NCBI GenBank assembly: GCA_004347695.1 | Contig: SLTK01000009.1 | Coordinates: forward strand, 444,328-508,327 | From: Chloroflexota bacterium | Lineage (GTDB): Bacteria; Chloroflexota; Anaerolineae; Anaerolineales; Anaerolineaceae | DNA: 64,000 bases | Direction: 5' to 3' | Part shown: positions 1 to 9,158 of the stretch, piece by piece | Layout of the letters: each line of letters opens with the position of its first letter | Position numbering within the stretch: the stretch's first letter is position 1 | Notes under the pieces: model-generated | The model's database searches: none | Told to the model about the DNA's origin: nothing | What the model saw: the letters and a program-made list of their open reading frames with translations, nothing else | Program-made: the position numbers and the translations under genes

Positions 1-960
1 CCCATCCTGGAGCAAATTGAGCTGCCAACCGATGTCAACCTCAAGTTGACCGAATTTTCGATGAATCTGGCGCTCCAGGAAGACGAGCGTTTCGATGAGG
101 TCGGCCCTAGCGGTGAAACCTTATGGTTCTTGCAGCGTTTGGAACCTGAAGGGGTGCGGACTATACCCTTCCACCTGCGCTATCAGACCCCGGCAAATAT
201 GGCCGCAATGGAAAACACGGATCTGGCTGCTGCCCTCAACTCCATGGTCTTTGACGAACTTGAGACCGAAGGTGACCAGCCGTCGCGCGGAAACCACATT
301 ACGGTCAGTTTGATTTACCCGCACTGGCGCAGCGGCACAATCCCGCTCTCGAAAAGCATTGCCCGCCTGCTGCCCACCGCCTATGAAGCCCCCCGCGTCA
401 ACTTCACCTTCGTCGATGAAGATACCAGCAAGGAATTCCCAGGCTGGGTGGTACGCCCACATCGCTATGTTTACGGCCTCAAGGAATGGTACGAGGAAAA
501 ATCCTTGATCCCCGGTTCTCTGTTCGTCATCGAACAGGGCAAGATACCCGGGCAGGTATTAATCCAGGCATTGAAAAAACGCCCTACGAAAGATTGGATC
601 CGTACCGTTCTGGTTGGTACAGACGGGGGCGTTGTATTTACCATGCTCAAACAACAGATCAGCAACGACCTGGATGACCGCATGGCAATCATGGTTCCCG
701 ACCCTGAGGCGATCGACAAACTGTGGGAACAGACCGGAAAGGCGCGCGGGACCCTGGAAGTTTCCATCATCAATACAATGCGCGAATTGATCAAACTGTC
801 TCCACAGGGGCATGTTCATGCTCAGGAGCTTTATGCGGGCGTTAATATTCTCCGCCGCTGCCCGCCCGGCATCATCCTGCAAGTTCTCGCCAATCAACCG
901 CAGGTATCTCACCTGGGGGACTTATATTTCAAATTGGACGAGACGGCCTCCGAGGAGTAA
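1..960 (+). CDS. Hypothetical protein, 5'-truncated by window edge
   Basis: The reading frame is open from the first base, so the true start lies upstream; 319 residues are visible. I recognise no family. The visible part looks soluble and mixed alpha/beta, with no membrane segment or signal peptide. It contains a WxxSGTIPLSKS stretch near visible residue 110 and ends in a helical region resembling a small winged-helix module (roughly the last 60 residues). The next gene starts 4 bases after the stop, so the two are probably co-transcribed and functionally linked. An annotated start at the TTG at 46 is possible but unlikely, because coding-like sequence continues in front of it. Confidence 0.7.
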   Translation, partial: PILEQIELPTDVNLKLTEFSMNLALQEDERFDEVGPSGETLWFLQRLEPEGVRTIPFHLRYQTPANMAAMENTDLAAALNSMVFDELETEGDQPSRGNHITVSLIYPHWRSGTIPLSKSIARLLPTAYEAPRVNFTFVDEDTSKEFPGWVVRPHRYVYGLKEWYEEKSLIPGSLFVIEQGKIPGQVLIQALKKRPTKDWIRTVLVGTDGGVVFTMLKQQISNDLDDRMAIMVPDPEAIDKLWEQTGKARGTLEVSIINTMRELIKLSPQGHVHAQELYAGVNILRRCPPGIILQVLANQPQVSHLGDLYFKLDETASEE

Positions 961-964
961 GTTC

Positions 965-1399
965 ATGATTGCCTCCGGCAAATTTAGCCTGGTAAAACCT
1001 ACCATTGACACACCATTCAAAATCGATTTTGAATGGTGGAAAACACATGACCACAACTGGCGGGTTTATCTTTTCAGCTTTTTATGCGCCGAGCATCAGC
1101 AAGTGTTCGAGAATGTCGGCGACCAGGCCTGGATCGATTGGATCGACCCGGAAACTGCTGAAGTCACCCAGGTGGACGGTCTGCAACACATTTTGATGAC
1201 CCACTGCGCGCTCCAACCTGAATTCGTAAATTCAACGACCACCCTGGTCGATGCGGTTTTTCGCGTTCTGCTATCAAATGGCAACACCCCCATTTCGCCG
1301 GCTGAACTTTCAGAGCGCGTCAACAAGCCAGCCGAAACCATTTTGCGGACTCTTTCTGGCCCGCGGGTTTATCAGGGCATTCGACCGGCGCACTCGTAG
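965..1399 (+). CDS. Hypothetical protein, partner of the preceding gene
   Basis: A 144-residue protein. The ATG at 965 is chosen because a GAGGAG ribosome-binding site overlaps the end of the upstream gene. The sequence is rich in aromatic residues in its first half (EWWKTHDHNW near residues 22-31). The last 50 residues (PISPAELSERVNKPAETILRTL) resemble the helix-turn-helix part of a winged-helix domain, a pattern also seen at the end of the upstream protein. A DNA- or protein-binding role is conceivable, but no specific function can be assigned. It is followed by a palindromic element and the tRNA-Arg gene. Confidence 0.65.
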   Translation: MIASGKFSLVKPTIDTPFKIDFEWWKTHDHNWRVYLFSFLCAEHQQVFENVGDQAWIDWIDPETAEVTQVDGLQHILMTHCALQPEFVNSTTTLVDAVFRVLLSNGNTPISPAELSERVNKPAETILRTLSGPRVYQGIRPAHS

Positions 1400-1410
1400 T
1401 CTCAATCAAA

Positions 1411-1438
1411 GTAGAGGCGGCTCGCGAGCCGCCTCTAC
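1411..1438. repeat. 28-bp perfect palindrome, REP-like element
   Basis: Both halves, GTAGAGGCGGCTCG and its exact complement, abut with no loop, giving a GC-rich cruciform or hairpin. No T-tract follows, so it is not a textbook Rho-independent terminator, although it may stop or stabilise the transcript of the upstream gene pair. The core resembles widely dispersed palindromic intergenic repeats. No second copy was seen in this window. Confidence 0.6.
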
Positions 1439-1447
1439 CATACCAAA

Positions 1448-1474
1448 TTGACGGTCAGATACATGTGCTATAAT
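1448..1474 (+). promoter_or_regulatory. Promoter of tRNA-Arg and possibly the tpx operon
   Basis: A -35 TTGACG at 1448-1453 and a perfect -10 TATAAT at 1469-1474 are separated by 15 bases. The short spacing is offset by an extended -10 (TGC directly before the -10). Transcription would start near 1481, 24 bases before the tRNA. Confidence 0.65.
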
Positions 1475-1504
1475 AATTTTCAGGCGTCGAAACCCGCTTC
1501 GTAC

Positions 1505-1577
1505 GCCCCTGTAGCTCAATGGACAGAGCACCGGACTTCTAATCCGATGGTTGTGAGTTCGAGTCTCACCAGGGGCG
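1505..1577 (+). tRNA. tRNA-Arg (anticodon TCT)
   Basis: Cloverleaf seen by eye. The 7-bp acceptor is GCCCCTG (1505-1511) with CAGGGGC (1570-1576), discriminator G at 1577. The anticodon loop is CTTCTAA with anticodon TCT, and the T arm is GTGAG-TTCGAGT-CTCAC. CCA is not encoded. The outermost anticodon-stem pair looks like a C-A mismatch. tpx starts 28 bases downstream with no terminator between. Confidence 0.93.
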
Positions 1578-1605
1578 CTGTATCCTTCTTTCAGAGGAGA
1601 TAACC

Positions 1606-2124
1606 ATGATTGAAAGAAAAGGTGTTTTTACCTTTCGTAACCGTGATGTAACCGTTATCGGTGATGATGTTAAACCGGGCGACCAGGCTGCCGAGTTTGA
1701 AGTATTAAACCTGGATTTTGAAGCCATTAAAGGGTTGGCAAGCACTGCCGGCAAGGTGCGCATCATTGCCGCCGTTCCTTCTCTGGAAACCTCGGTTTGT
1801 GACCGCGAGACCCGCCGGTTTAATCAGGAAGCCGCCAATCTGAGCAAAGATATCGTTGTCCTGGTGGTCAGCATGGATCTGCCGTACACCCAAAAACGCT
1901 GGTGCGGCGCGGCAGGCATCGACCAGGTAACTGTGGTCTCAGACGCGATCAACAAAGAGTTTGGCCCCCACTATGGCGTACTATTGAAAGAAGTTGGCGT
2001 TTTTCGCCGGGCGATTTTTGTGGTCGATAAAAAAGGCGTCATTACGTACGCAGCTTATATGCCAGTGTTGGGCGATGAACCGAATTACGAGGAAGTCATC
2101 GCTGCTGCCCGAAAGCTGGTCTGA
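1606..2124 (+). CDS. tpx: Thiol peroxidase (Tpx, atypical 2-Cys peroxiredoxin)
   Basis: A 172-residue cytoplasmic peroxiredoxin that reduces alkyl hydroperoxides and H2O2 using thioredoxin. The peroxidatic cysteine is Cys65 in the family motif PSLETSVCDRETRRFN. The resolving cysteine is Cys100 in RWCGAAGI, at the Tpx-type spacing. Length and the N-terminal beta-hairpin (GVFTFRNRDVTVIGDDVKPGD) match the family. AGAGGAG precedes the ATG. It heads a co-directional run with hsp20 and lon, which suggests an oxidative/protein-damage stress unit, and it may share the promoter in front of tRNA-Arg. Confidence 0.95.
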   Translation: MIERKGVFTFRNRDVTVIGDDVKPGDQAAEFEVLNLDFEAIKGLASTAGKVRIIAAVPSLETSVCDRETRRFNQEAANLSKDIVVLVVSMDLPYTQKRWCGAAGIDQVTVVSDAINKEFGPHYGVLLKEVGVFRRAIFVVDKKGVITYAAYMPVLGDEPNYEEVIAAARKLV

Positions 2125-2157
2125 TTCAAGGTTTAGCGGGAAATTGGTGGAGGCAGG

Positions 2158-2589
2158 ATGATCACTGTAATATTTAAACCCAGACAGGTTCGCCCAGGGT
2201 ATTCGATCGTCGAGGATCCATTGGTCTATTTCTCCGGAAATCGCAATTATCGACCTACTTTTCAAACCCGGGCCTGGCGCCCCGCGACCGATATCTACGA
2301 AACGGAAGAGAACGTTATTGTTCTGGTCGAAATTGCTGGAATGAACGAAGATGATTTTTCGATCAGTATGGATCGGAATGCACTCATCATACAGGGACTT
2401 CGCAATTCCCCCATGGAAGACCGGCGAGCGGTGCACCAAATGGAGATCCCATTTGGTGAATTTTCGGTCGAAATCGTCTTTCCGATGGAAGTGAATTTGC
2501 ACCGGGTAACTGCGACCTACAGCAACGGTTTTCTGAACATCATCCTGCCCAAGGAACCACCCAAACACATCGACCTAACGAGAGAATAA
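2158..2589 (+). CDS. Small heat shock protein, Hsp20/alpha-crystallin family
   Basis: A 143-residue ATP-independent holdase chaperone. The alpha-crystallin domain starts near residue 40 (RPATDIYETEENVIVLVEIAGM) and ends with the characteristic YSNGFLNIILPK strand near residues 121-132. The N-terminal arm is short, and no canonical C-terminal I-x-I anchor is evident beyond the ILPK strand. A strong GGTGGAGG ribosome-binding site precedes the ATG. Directly followed by lon, which makes a hold-or-degrade pair for damaged proteins likely. Confidence 0.93.
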   Translation: MITVIFKPRQVRPGYSIVEDPLVYFSGNRNYRPTFQTRAWRPATDIYETEENVIVLVEIAGMNEDDFSISMDRNALIIQGLRNSPMEDRRAVHQMEIPFGEFSVEIVFPMEVNLHRVTATYSNGFLNIILPKEPPKHIDLTRE

Positions 2590-2598
2590 CGAGCAACC

Positions 2599-5181
2599 AT
2601 GCCAGCATCCAGGTGGAATGTCGATCTTAACCACATGTTATATGAAGCCGAAACGGAAGAAGAAAATTTCGAGGAAATCTATTTTGGCTCCACTGAATCG
2701 GAATTTGAAGGACTGATCGAAGAGCAAGCCGGTCCTGCGCCAGAATTTGTCGAAGAATCCACGGTAAAACTACCGGACGTACTGCCTATTCTGCCTCTGC
2801 GCGGATTGGTGGTTTACCCGCAAACAGGCGTGCCGCTCACCATCGGTCAGCCCCGTTCCATCCGGCTGGTGGATGATGTTGTGGTTGGCGACCGAATGAT
2901 CGGGTTGATTGCATCCAAGGATCCGGAACAGGAAAACCCCGGTCCAGAAAATCTCTACCAGATCGGCACAGCAGCCTTGATCCACCGCTTGTTCCGTGCT
3001 CCAGACGGGACAATTCGGCTATTGGTGCAGGGTATTTCCCGCTTTAAGGTAACTGAATATACTTCGCTCGAGCCGTATTTGCAGGCAAAAGTGGAGGCGT
3101 ATCCCGAGACCCAGGAGGAAGGGCTCGAGGTGGACGCCCTGGCGCGCAATGTGCGCGACCAGTTTGGTCACATCGCTGAGATGATCCCCTCGATGCCGCG
3201 CGAACTGGTGGCCTCGATTGCCAGCCTTACCGATCCGTTGGCGACGGTTTATTCCATCGCCAATTTACAGCGGATGGAAATTGCAGACGCCCAGGAAATT
3301 CTGGAAGTCGATTCGATCAGTGCCAAGCTACACAAACTGGTCACTTTGTTGACCCGGGAGAGTGAGGTCCTTGAGTTAAGCCAAAAAATCCAAAAGGAAG
3401 CGCGCTCAGAAATTGACAAGGTTCAACGTGAGTACTTTTTACGCGAACAACTCAAAGCCATTCAGCGCGAACTCGGCGAGGAGGATGAGCAAGCCGCAGA
3501 CGTTGAAGAATTTCGCAAGAAGATCGAAGCTGCAACCATGCCAGAGGAAGCCGGAACGCTCGCCCGGCGTGAGCTTGAACGCCTCTCCCGTCTGCCAACT
3601 GCAGCCGCGGAATACGGCGTCATCCGGACCTATCTTGACTGGCTGGTTTCGATCCCCTGGTCAACCAGTACCCCGGATAATCTTGATATCGCGCATGCGC
3701 GCGAAGTGCTGGACGCCGACCACTACGGTCTGGAGGACATCAAAGAACGCATCCTGGAGTATCTGGCCATCCGCAAGCTGCGTCAGGAACGGCAGGAAGA
3801 ATTTGCCAGTTCTCCCAGCGAAGATAAAATCCGTAAAGAACGTGAAGGCGTCATCCTGTGCTTTATTGGCCCACCCGGGGTCGGAAAAACCAGTCTGGGC
3901 ATGTCCATCAGCCGGGCAATGGGGCGTAAATTTATCCGCATCTCGCTTGGCGGCGTGCGAGATGAAGCTGAAATCCGCGGGCATCGCCGGACTTACATCG
4001 GCGCAATGCCTGGCCGAATTATCCAGGCGCTGCGGCGGGTGGAAACGCATAATCCGGTATTCATGCTGGATGAGATCGACAAGTTAAGTTTTGACTTCCG
4101 CGGCGACCCGGCCTCGGCTTTGCTGGAAGTCCTGGACCCGGAACAGAATGTTGAATTTCGCGATAATTACATGGAGGTCGCCTTCGATCTTTCGCAGGTG
4201 ATGTTTATCACCACCGCCAACCAACTGGAGACCATCCCCGGGCCGCTTCTCGATCGCATGGAGATAATTCAACTTTCCGGTTATACCGAAAATGAGAAAC
4301 TGCAAATCGCCAAGCGGTACCTCATACCCCGGCAGTTCCGTGAAAATAGCCTGCGCGAAGGTGAAATTGAATTCAGCGATAAAGCGATTGCCGCCATTGT
4401 CCGCTCCTACACCCGTGAATCGGGCGTACGTAGCCTGGAGCGGGAAATCGGTGGAATTTGTCGAAAGATCGTCACCCGTATTACAGAAGGCAAGATCGAA
4501 AAAGTGGTGATCGACACGGATATGGTACGCGAGCTGCTTGGCCGGCCGAAATATTTGGCAACCGAGGAAATTCAACGCCGCCTGGAAGTTCCCGGGGTTG
4601 CCACCGGATTGGCCTGGACGCCGGTTGGCGGAGATATTTTATTCATCGAAGCCACGCGCATGCCGGGCAGCAAAGGATTTATGACCACCGGTTCGGTTGG
4701 CAAGGTCATGCAGGAATCAGCTCAGGCGGCGCTGTCCTACGTCCGTTCGCGGACATCCATTTTAGGCATCGATGATGCATCCTTTGAGCGTTCCGATCTT
4801 CACCTGCACATTCCGGCTGGTGCTCAGCCAAAAGATGGTCCTTCGGCAGGCGTCACCATGGCTACCGCGCTGGTGTCGTTGATGACCGGTAAACTGGTAC
4901 GATCGGATGTTGGGATGACCGGAGAGATCACCCTGCGCGGCCAGGTGTTACCGGTTGGCGGCATTAAAGAGAAGATTCTGGCAGCCCACCGCGCCGGGCT
5001 TAAAACGATTATCCTGCCGCGCGAAAACGAACCGGACCTGGAGGAATTACCTGAGGAAGTTCACCAGGCGATTAATTTTATTCTGGTCGATACTATGGAT
5101 GAGGTACTTAGCCAGGCATTAGAACCCCTCCCTCAGCCCGACCCGCTTAAAACCTCAGACGCAACCCATTCAAGCGAATAA
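2599..5181 (+). CDS. lon: ATP-dependent protease La (LonA)
   Basis: An 860-residue LonA that unfolds and degrades damaged and regulatory proteins in the cytoplasm. Domains in order: an acidic N-terminal extension of about 50 residues; the Lon substrate-binding domain from [14 protein letters not shown] (about residue 55); a coiled-coil helical region around 270-330; the AAA+ module with Walker A GPPGVGKT near 424; and the C-terminal protease domain. The catalytic dyad is Ser749 (KDGPSAG) and Lys792 (GGIKEK), with the 43-residue spacing of E. coli Ser679/Lys722. It starts 9 bases after hsp20 with no separate promoter seen. The acidic N-terminal extension is longer than in E. coli. Confidence 0.97.
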   Translation: MPASRWNVDLNHMLYEAETEEENFEEIYFGSTESEFEGLIEEQAGPAPEFVEESTVKLPDVLPILPLRGLVVYPQTGVPLTIGQPRSIRLVDDVVVGDRMIGLIASKDPEQENPGPENLYQIGTAALIHRLFRAPDGTIRLLVQGISRFKVTEYTSLEPYLQAKVEAYPETQEEGLEVDALARNVRDQFGHIAEMIPSMPRELVASIASLTDPLATVYSIANLQRMEIADAQEILEVDSISAKLHKLVTLLTRESEVLELSQKIQKEARSEIDKVQREYFLREQLKAIQRELGEEDEQAADVEEFRKKIEAATMPEEAGTLARRELERLSRLPTAAAEYGVIRTYLDWLVSIPWSTSTPDNLDIAHAREVLDADHYGLEDIKERILEYLAIRKLRQERQEEFASSPSEDKIRKEREGVILCFIGPPGVGKTSLGMSISRAMGRKFIRISLGGVRDEAEIRGHRRTYIGAMPGRIIQALRRVETHNPVFMLDEIDKLSFDFRGDPASALLEVLDPEQNVEFRDNYMEVAFDLSQVMFITTANQLETIPGPLLDRMEIIQLSGYTENEKLQIAKRYLIPRQFRENSLREGEIEFSDKAIAAIVRSYTRESGVRSLEREIGGICRKIVTRITEGKIEKVVIDTDMVRELLGRPKYLATEEIQRRLEVPGVATGLAWTPVGGDILFIEATRMPGSKGFMTTGSVGKVMQESAQAALSYVRSRTSILGIDDASFERSDLHLHIPAGAQPKDGPSAGVTMATALVSLMTGKLVRSDVGMTGEITLRGQVLPVGGIKEKILAAHRAGLKTIILPRENEPDLEELPEEVHQAINFILVDTMDEVLSQALEPLPQPDPLKTSDATHSSE

Positions 5182-5186
5182 TCCTT

Positions 5187-5558
5187 ATGACCCATGTTGT
5201 GCTGATCGAAGACGACCCGTCCATGCGGCATTTGCTCAAATTATTTTTAGAGATGGAGCAATTTAAGACCACGCTCATCGACCATTTTGAGCCGAATGCA
5301 GTCATTGCAGAGTTGCAGTCCAGCCAGGCGGATTTCCTGCTAATGGACGTCCACTTGAACGGAGCAGATGGTCTGGCGTTACTGACATCTCTCCGCGAGC
5401 AACAGGGGTTAAAAGACCTCAAAATTTTGATGACTTCTGGCGAGGATTGCAAGGATGCCTGCCTGGCAGCAGGCGCTAACGGATTCCTCCTCAAACCCTA
5501 TGCACCCACAGATTTACTCAACTGGCTGCGGTCAAAGGATTCGTCGCTCTCCAATTAA
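5187..5558 (+). CDS. Single-domain response regulator (receiver only)
   Basis: A 123-residue CheY-like receiver without an output domain. The acidic pocket is EDD (residues 8-10), the phosphoacceptor is Asp54 (LLMDVHLNGADG), the conserved Thr/Ser is at 83-84 (MTSGED) and the Lys is Lys103 (LLKPY). No histidine kinase is encoded in the window, so its partner must lie elsewhere. It sits 5 bases after lon and 17 bases before the PHP-fusion gene, inside the stress operon. Stand-alone receivers usually act by protein-protein contact; the target here is unknown. Confidence 0.9.
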   Translation: MTHVVLIEDDPSMRHLLKLFLEMEQFKTTLIDHFEPNAVIAELQSSQADFLLMDVHLNGADGLALLTSLREQQGLKDLKILMTSGEDCKDACLAAGANGFLLKPYAPTDLLNWLRSKDSSLSN

Positions 5559-5575
5559 ATTTGAGGAGCATACCT

Positions 5576-7324
5576 ATGGCAAGAAAACAAAACCAGGCTG
5601 CGAATCAATGGTATACCGTTGATTTGCACCTGCACACCCCAGCATCCACTGATTTTCAGCAACCGGATGCAACTTACATCGACATTTTAGAAAAGGCCGA
5701 ATCGCGCGGTCTGGATATGATCGCTTTCACCGACCATAATACGGTGGCCGGCTATCGCAAACTCAGCGACGAGATTCAGCAGTTGGAGCTGCTCGAAAAA
5801 TTAGGACGGCTGTTGCCTGAAGAGCGCACACGGCTTGACCAATACCGGCGGTTGATGTCCAAAATCCTGGTGCTACCCGGGTTCGAATTCACCGCAACCT
5901 TTGGTTTCCACATCTTGTGCATTTTTCCACCGGAAAAGCCTGTGCGCGAACTCGAGCATCTGCTGCTTACGCTAAATATCCCTCCGGAACACATCGACGA
6001 GGGTTCTCAAACGGTTGGCGCCACCTCGGATGCACTTACAGTTTACCGGGTGGTCAACCAGCATGGTGGTCTGGTGATCGCCGCACACGCCAATTCAAGC
6101 AACGGCGTTGCCATGCGTGGCTTTAATTTTGGCGGCCAAACCAAGATCGCCTTTACACAAGATATCAATTTGCACGCATTGGAAGTAACTGACCTGGAAC
6201 AAAAGGGACCGCGCAGCACGGCGGCATTTTTTAACGGCACCAAGCCGGAATACCCGCGCCGAATGCACTGCATCCAGGGTTCCGATGCCCACCGGGTAAC
6301 GGCTGACCCTTTGCGTAAGAAAAATCTCAGTATTGGTGACCGGGCAACCGATGTGCTGATGACCGAATGTACCTTCCAGGCGCTCAAGGAAGTTTTCCTT
6401 GGCAACGACTTTTCGCGTACACGCCCTCACAGCCATGCTGAAGAACAGGCGTATGACTTCATTCAATCCGCAGTCGAAGAAGGCTCGAATATCATCACGG
6501 AGTTCCATGACAGCATCACCGTCCGCGGCGGAAAACTGTACGATATTTTGGCGGATGTGTGCGCCTTTGCCAATACCAACGGCGGTACGCTCTACCTGGG
6601 GGTGAGCGAAGATGTCAAAAAGCCGCCAGTGGGCATCCCGGACCCGGAGCAGGCGATTCAGCAAATCGAAAAAGAGATCAACAATCGAATCAGTCCTCCT
6701 CTTCACTGCCAGATGGACATTCACGACTACCGCGGCAAGAAACTGGTGCGGGTGTTAGTGCCGCGCGGCGATGAACCACCTTACGCCGTGGACGACAACA
6801 AGATTTATGTGCGCGATGAAGCCGAAACCGGCCTGGCTGTGCGCGACGAAATTGTCAGTTTGGTGCTGCGCAACAAACGTGAACCACACGCCGTACCTCA
6901 ACCACCGACCAGTCCGACCGAACCGGTACCTCATGCCGAGGTGACAGTCAAAGAAGAAGCCGACATGGATGATGCGCCGCGTACCGGCGTGGAAGTGTTG
7001 AATCCCGAAGAGCGGCAGGGTAAAACCTACTTCACCATGCGGGATTTGCGCAACGGCAACATGGTCAAAAATGTCACCCGCGCATCCGCACGTAAATTGT
7101 GGCATTACGCCATCAATCGCTATAACGAGCTGGCGCCCAGTTTAGATAAAACGCATATCACCTGGCAAGGCGACCTTGGTTTTATTGGCCAGGTCAGACA
7201 GGGCAGTACGGTGCGCTACGACCTGATTCAACGTACCCCTGGCGGTTATCGCTTCTATTTTGGCGTCACTGCTGACGGCATTCACGGCGGCTGGAAGCAT
7301 TTGATCGGCGAGGATGAAGGCTGA
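5576..7324 (+). CDS. PHP domain / AlbA_2 (Schlafen AAA_4-type) fusion protein
   Basis: A 582-residue protein with two recognisable parts. Residues about 13-290 are a PHP phosphoesterase domain: the metal-binding HLHTPAS is near residue 18, TDHN near 52, and further histidines lie in FHILCIFP, AAHANSS and GSDAHRV. Residues about 296-420 match the AlbA_2/Schlafen nucleic-acid-binding domain (EFHDSI, ANTNGGTLYLGVSED, YVRDEAETGLA). The last 160 residues are unassigned. The ATG at 5576 is preferred over a TTG at 5561 because GAGGAG lies between them. Fusing a PHP hydrolase to a DNA/RNA-binding module suggests a nuclease or nucleotide phosphoesterase, but activity is inferred. The following gene overlaps by one base. 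Confidence 0.85.
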   Translation: MARKQNQAANQWYTVDLHLHTPASTDFQQPDATYIDILEKAESRGLDMIAFTDHNTVAGYRKLSDEIQQLELLEKLGRLLPEERTRLDQYRRLMSKILVLPGFEFTATFGFHILCIFPPEKPVRELEHLLLTLNIPPEHIDEGSQTVGATSDALTVYRVVNQHGGLVIAAHANSSNGVAMRGFNFGGQTKIAFTQDINLHALEVTDLEQKGPRSTAAFFNGTKPEYPRRMHCIQGSDAHRVTADPLRKKNLSIGDRATDVLMTECTFQALKEVFLGNDFSRTRPHSHAEEQAYDFIQSAVEEGSNIITEFHDSITVRGGKLYDILADVCAFANTNGGTLYLGVSEDVKKPPVGIPDPEQAIQQIEKEINNRISPPLHCQMDIHDYRGKKLVRVLVPRGDEPPYAVDDNKIYVRDEAETGLAVRDEIVSLVLRNKREPHAVPQPPTSPTEPVPHAEVTVKEEADMDDAPRTGVEVLNPEERQGKTYFTMRDLRNGNMVKNVTRASARKLWHYAINRYNELAPSLDKTHITWQGDLGFIGQVRQGSTVRYDLIQRTPGGYRFYFGVTADGIHGGWKHLIGEDEG

Positions 7325-7833
7325 TGACCGTCCGGTTTAGCGTGCTCACCGTGTCAGACCGATCGGCCCGCGGCGAGCGGGAAGATTTAGCCGGTCCAGC
7401 GCTGGTTAAACAAATCAAGGCTGCCGGTCATCAAATCGTCCACACTGCGATTGTTGCGGACGAAGCGACCGATATCAGCCGCATATTGAGCATCTGGTGC
7501 GACTCCGGTGAGACCGATGTCATTCTGACTACGGGCGGGACAGGTTTTGCCCCACGCGATGTCACGCCTGAAGCTACCGCTGCGGTTATTCAACGACCGG
7601 CTCCCGGCATTGCCGAAGCGGCCCGGGCTTTCAGTTTGCAGGTGACGCCGCACGCCATGCTGAGCCGCAATGCTGCTGGCATTCGCGGTCGTACATTGAT
7701 CATTAATCTCCCGGGCAGCCCAAAAGCTTCCCGGGAGATCCTGGATTACCTGCTGCCTGTGCTGCCGCACGCGGTTGAACTGCTAAAGGACGACCCGCGG
7801 GCCGAACAAGGGCATGGAAAGTTAAACGTATAA
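7324..7833 (+). CDS. Molybdenum cofactor biosynthesis protein MoaB/MogA family
   Basis: A 169-residue MPT-binding-fold protein that, in the family, adenylylates molybdopterin before molybdate insertion. It shows the signature TTGGTGFAPRDVTPEAT (about residues 75-91) and the later NLPGSPKASREILDYLLP segment. The start codon overlaps the upstream stop (TGATG), so it is translationally coupled to the PHP-AlbA_2 gene. A cofactor role would serve the molybdenum enzyme NarG of the nitrate reductase operon at the other end of the window. MoaB and MogA cannot be separated by eye. Confidence 0.9.
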   Translation: MTVRFSVLTVSDRSARGEREDLAGPALVKQIKAAGHQIVHTAIVADEATDISRILSIWCDSGETDVILTTGGTGFAPRDVTPEATAAVIQRPAPGIAEAARAFSLQVTPHAMLSRNAAGIRGRTLIINLPGSPKASREILDYLLPVLPHAVELLKDDPRAEQGHGKLNV

Positions 7834-7835
7834 AC

Positions 7836-9158
7836 TCATTCGCCGTTTTTGGGCGGCTCCGACACCGAACCACGGGGGAATTTTTCAAGTTCCAGGGCGG
7901 CCTGCAGCGAATCATCCCGCCGGATCAGGCTAACCGGGACATTGTACTGGCGTATTTTCTCCGCAATTTCGTCGGAACTGGTTGCCGAACCGAAGCCGCG
8001 AGGGTCAATCAGCACAACCACCGGCTGCAAATCACGGCGCTGCAAGATATCAACCGCCAGAACCATATTCTCTGTATTGGAAGCTGTGACCAGCACTACG
8101 GTGCTTCCCCTAACGATTTGATTGGCCTGCCCTTCAATCAACCCTAACAATGGAAGCTTACCTTCTGGTTTCAGGAAAGCGCAGACCTCGAGGATCTTTC
8201 CCAATTGTCGTTCGCCGCGCTCAGCCGGAATTAAATTGAGCTGGGTAGCTGAACTGGCAAACCCGACTGACCGGCCTTCCAAAATATAATAATTTGCGAT
8301 GGAAGCCGCAGCAGAGACTGCGTATTCAAAAGTGTCCGGCGGCAGCGGGACCTCGACCTTGTGCGGCAACACCCAGAATTGTTCACGCTGCAACTGGTCG
8401 TAAGGCTCATAAGGCAGCGCCAGGTTGACACCTTGCAATGCATCCAACAAAACCCACACATCGGCCTGGGGATCCTGCTCGAATTCCTTGACCATCAGGC
8501 GGTCCTTGCGAGCAGTGGAGCGCCAGTGGATGCGGCTCAGCGGGTCGCCTGGGGCATATTCGCGTACACCTGCCGCATACGGCGTAACCTCCAGACTCTT
8601 ACGCCGCAGCGCTCGCCCGCCCGGCAAGCGCCCAGTAGGCCCGGGAAATTTTTCCAGATCCACCATAAAAGGCAGCACCACCAGCTTATGGTCTGATTCG
8701 AATAATTTCTCTAAAGCAAATAGTCCAAATGGATCGCCTGATGAAATCATAGTCGGGCCAAGTAGAAAAGATCCGCGCTGGGTCAACAGAGTACGCGAGT
8801 AATATGAGCGGTACTGGTGCGGGCCGATATTGGCAACCACTTTGGAGCCACGTTTTCCAGGCAAATCCGTCAGGTCGCGTACTTCTAGCCAGAGGCGGCC
8901 CAGGCGTGAAAGGTTGATGATCTCAAAGCGTTCTTCGAAGATTTGCCCAACCTGCTGTCGGAGTACACGAGAAGATCGGTGAATTTCCAATCCGCGCAGC
9001 GATGCTGCCGTCCAGACAAGGGACACCAAGCCCACCAGAATCAAAAAATAACCGACGCGGTAATATACATAGGTGTTTTGCGGCTCGGACAAATAGGCAG
9101 CCAGGTACACACCCCCCAGCAAAACCAAATATACTAAAAAAGTACGCCGAATGATCAT
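7836..9158 (-). CDS. DUF58 family membrane-anchored protein
   Basis: A 440-residue protein with two N-terminal membrane helices (about residues 8-50) followed by a soluble region. The DUF58 signature YAPGDPLSRIHWRSTARKD lies around residues 205-225, followed by a vWA-like fold (DVWVLLDALQG). DUF58 proteins nearly always sit beside MoxR ATPases, as here, where the ATG overlaps the end of moxR by four bases. The pair is thought to act as a chaperone or assembly system for envelope or metal-dependent proteins; its substrate here is unknown. No transglutaminase-like gene follows, unlike many such operons. It converges on the MoaB/MogA gene with a 2-base gap. Confidence 0.9.
   Translation of the reverse strand: MIIRRTFLVYLVLLGGVYLAAYLSEPQNTYVYYRVGYFLILVGLVSLVWTAASLRGLEIHRSSRVLRQQVGQIFEERFEIINLSRLGRLWLEVRDLTDLPGKRGSKVVANIGPHQYRSYYSRTLLTQRGSFLLGPTMISSGDPFGLFALEKLFESDHKLVVLPFMVDLEKFPGPTGRLPGGRALRRKSLEVTPYAAGVREYAPGDPLSRIHWRSTARKDRLMVKEFEQDPQADVWVLLDALQGVNLALPYEPYDQLQREQFWVLPHKVEVPLPPDTFEYAVSAAASIANYYILEGRSVGFASSATQLNLIPAERGERQLGKILEVCAFLKPEGKLPLLGLIEGQANQIVRGSTVVLVTASNTENMVLAVDILQRRDLQPVVVLIDPRGFGSATSSDEIAEKIRQYNVPVSLIRRDDSLQAALELEKFPRGSVSEPPKNGE

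Noticed and set aside
1411-1438. Palindrome as a Rho-independent terminator
   Set aside because: No T-tract on either side; kept as a repeat instead.
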